Shown: one piece after another, positions 29,297-29,639 of the stretch | How positions within the stretch are numbered: position 1 is the first letter of the stretch | How the letters are laid out: the number at the start of each line of letters is the position of its first letter | Source: Clostridiales bacterium | Lineage (GTDB): Bacteria; Bacillota; Clostridia; Oscillospirales; Oscillospiraceae | Assembly (NCBI GenBank): GCA_004553495.1 | Contig: SFLE01000019.1 | Location: forward strand, 1-29,639 | DNA length: 29,639 nt | Direction of reading: 5' to 3' | Position numbers and translations under genes: made by a program | Notes under the pieces: model-generated | Database searches by the model: none | What the model saw: the letters and a program-made list of their open reading frames with translations, nothing else | What the model was told of the DNA's origin: nothing

Positions 29297-29639
29297 AAAT
29301 GTATCAATTGAAGTGTCCTGCTTGTGGTGGCACAATTGAAATAGAACGAAATCGAGATTCTTGTTTCTGTTCTTATTGCGGAGCAAAAGTATATGTTGAC
29401 GATGAAACTCACCGAGTAGAGATAACAAAGAATATTAACTACCACAAGACTTACACAGACGAAGCAAAAATTAGAAAAATCGAATCTGATGAGCGAATGC
29501 AAGAACGCAAATATGCAGAGGCACGTGAGGAACGAAAAAGCAAAAAATGGTCTGCACTTGGTACTGTTCTCATTGTGCTTGTTTGTGTTATTGGATATTT
29601 CGTTTTGTTCAATGGTTGCTTTGACTCTGCAAAAGAGGC
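29293..29639 (+). CDS. Zinc-ribbon membrane protein (3' end cut by window edge)
   Basis: At least 115 residues. It starts MKMYQLKCPACGGTIEIERN and has two CxxC pairs (CPAC and CSYC, about residues 8-29), a zinc ribbon. A long charged, probably helical region (DEAKIRKIESDERMQERKYAEA) leads to a hydrophobic helix, WSALGTVLIVLVCVIGYFVLF. GGAGG lies 7 bases before ATG 29293, which overlaps the regulator stop (ATGA). Codon use is AT-rich (about 40% GC by eye), unlike the core genes. Function unknown; it is probably cotranscribed with the XRE regulator. Confidence 0.8.
   Translation, partial: MKMYQLKCPACGGTIEIERNRDSCFCSYCGAKVYVDDETHRVEITKNINYHKTYTDEAKIRKIESDERMQERKYAEAREERKSKKWSALGTVLIVLVCVIGYFVLFNGCFDSAKE

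Noticed and set aside
1..29639. tRNA, rRNA, CRISPR arrays and insertion sequences
   Set aside because: I looked for cloverleaf ends, regularly spaced repeats and transposase motifs and saw none that I could support.

Overview
The window is chromosomal DNA of a gut-type Clostridia bacterium, most probably of the Oscillospiraceae/Ruminococcaceae group. Support comes from the GC-rich codon use (third positions mostly G or C), a YlmC/YmxH-type sporulation-linked PRC-barrel gene, a Noc/ParB gene, the split GlgC/GlgD ADP-glucose pyrophosphorylase, a type-3 prolyl-tRNA synthetase and strong AGGAGG ribosome binding sites. The species cannot be named from the sequence. Promoters have clear TTGACA/TATAAT form, and most convergent gene ends share perfect hairpin terminators.

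Left part (1-11160, all on the minus strand): the 5' end of tsf, then rpsB, ylmC-like and noc/parB-like. Next comes a long unit read as prs > pth > glgC > glgD > glgP > PfkB kinase, which joins PRPP synthesis and peptidyl-tRNA recycling to glycogen making and breakdown; no glycogen synthase or branching enzyme lies in the window. Then follows a HAAS (DUF1700-like) membrane protein with a very long acidic linker, and a small single-helix membrane protein.

Middle (11161-19926): proS on the plus strand; on the minus strand a NUDIX hydrolase, a small membrane protein and a two-gene Gtr-like glycosylation module (GtrB-like GT2 plus a GtrII-like polytopic transferase). A divergent promoter pair then drives an HD-domain gene overlapping an Sfp-type phosphopantetheinyl transferase. 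These converge with a TPR gene and a YjjG-type nucleotidase. A small membrane protein with a His/Asp/His motif follows.

Right part (19974-28102): a metal-linked locus. It opens with a copper-type P-type ATPase that has collapsed to its first ~20 and last ~100 residues, overlapped by an intact small HMA metallochaperone. After a terminator comes a tight eight-gene operon: methyltransferase, Nik/Opp-type lipoprotein, two permeases (the first apparently starting at AUU), two ATPases, an aspartoacylase/succinylglutamate desuccinylase-type zinc hydrolase and a second, clearly related methyltransferase. I read it as an uptake-and-processing system for a small amidated and/or methylated ligand, possibly a metal chelator; this is the best candidate for an undescribed system.

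Right end (28122-29639): a short MGMT-family gene, a degraded zinc-ribbon/membrane reading frame, and then an AT-rich block with a self-regulated-looking XRE regulator overlapping a zinc-ribbon membrane protein cut by the window edge. The change in base composition suggests the border of an acquired element.
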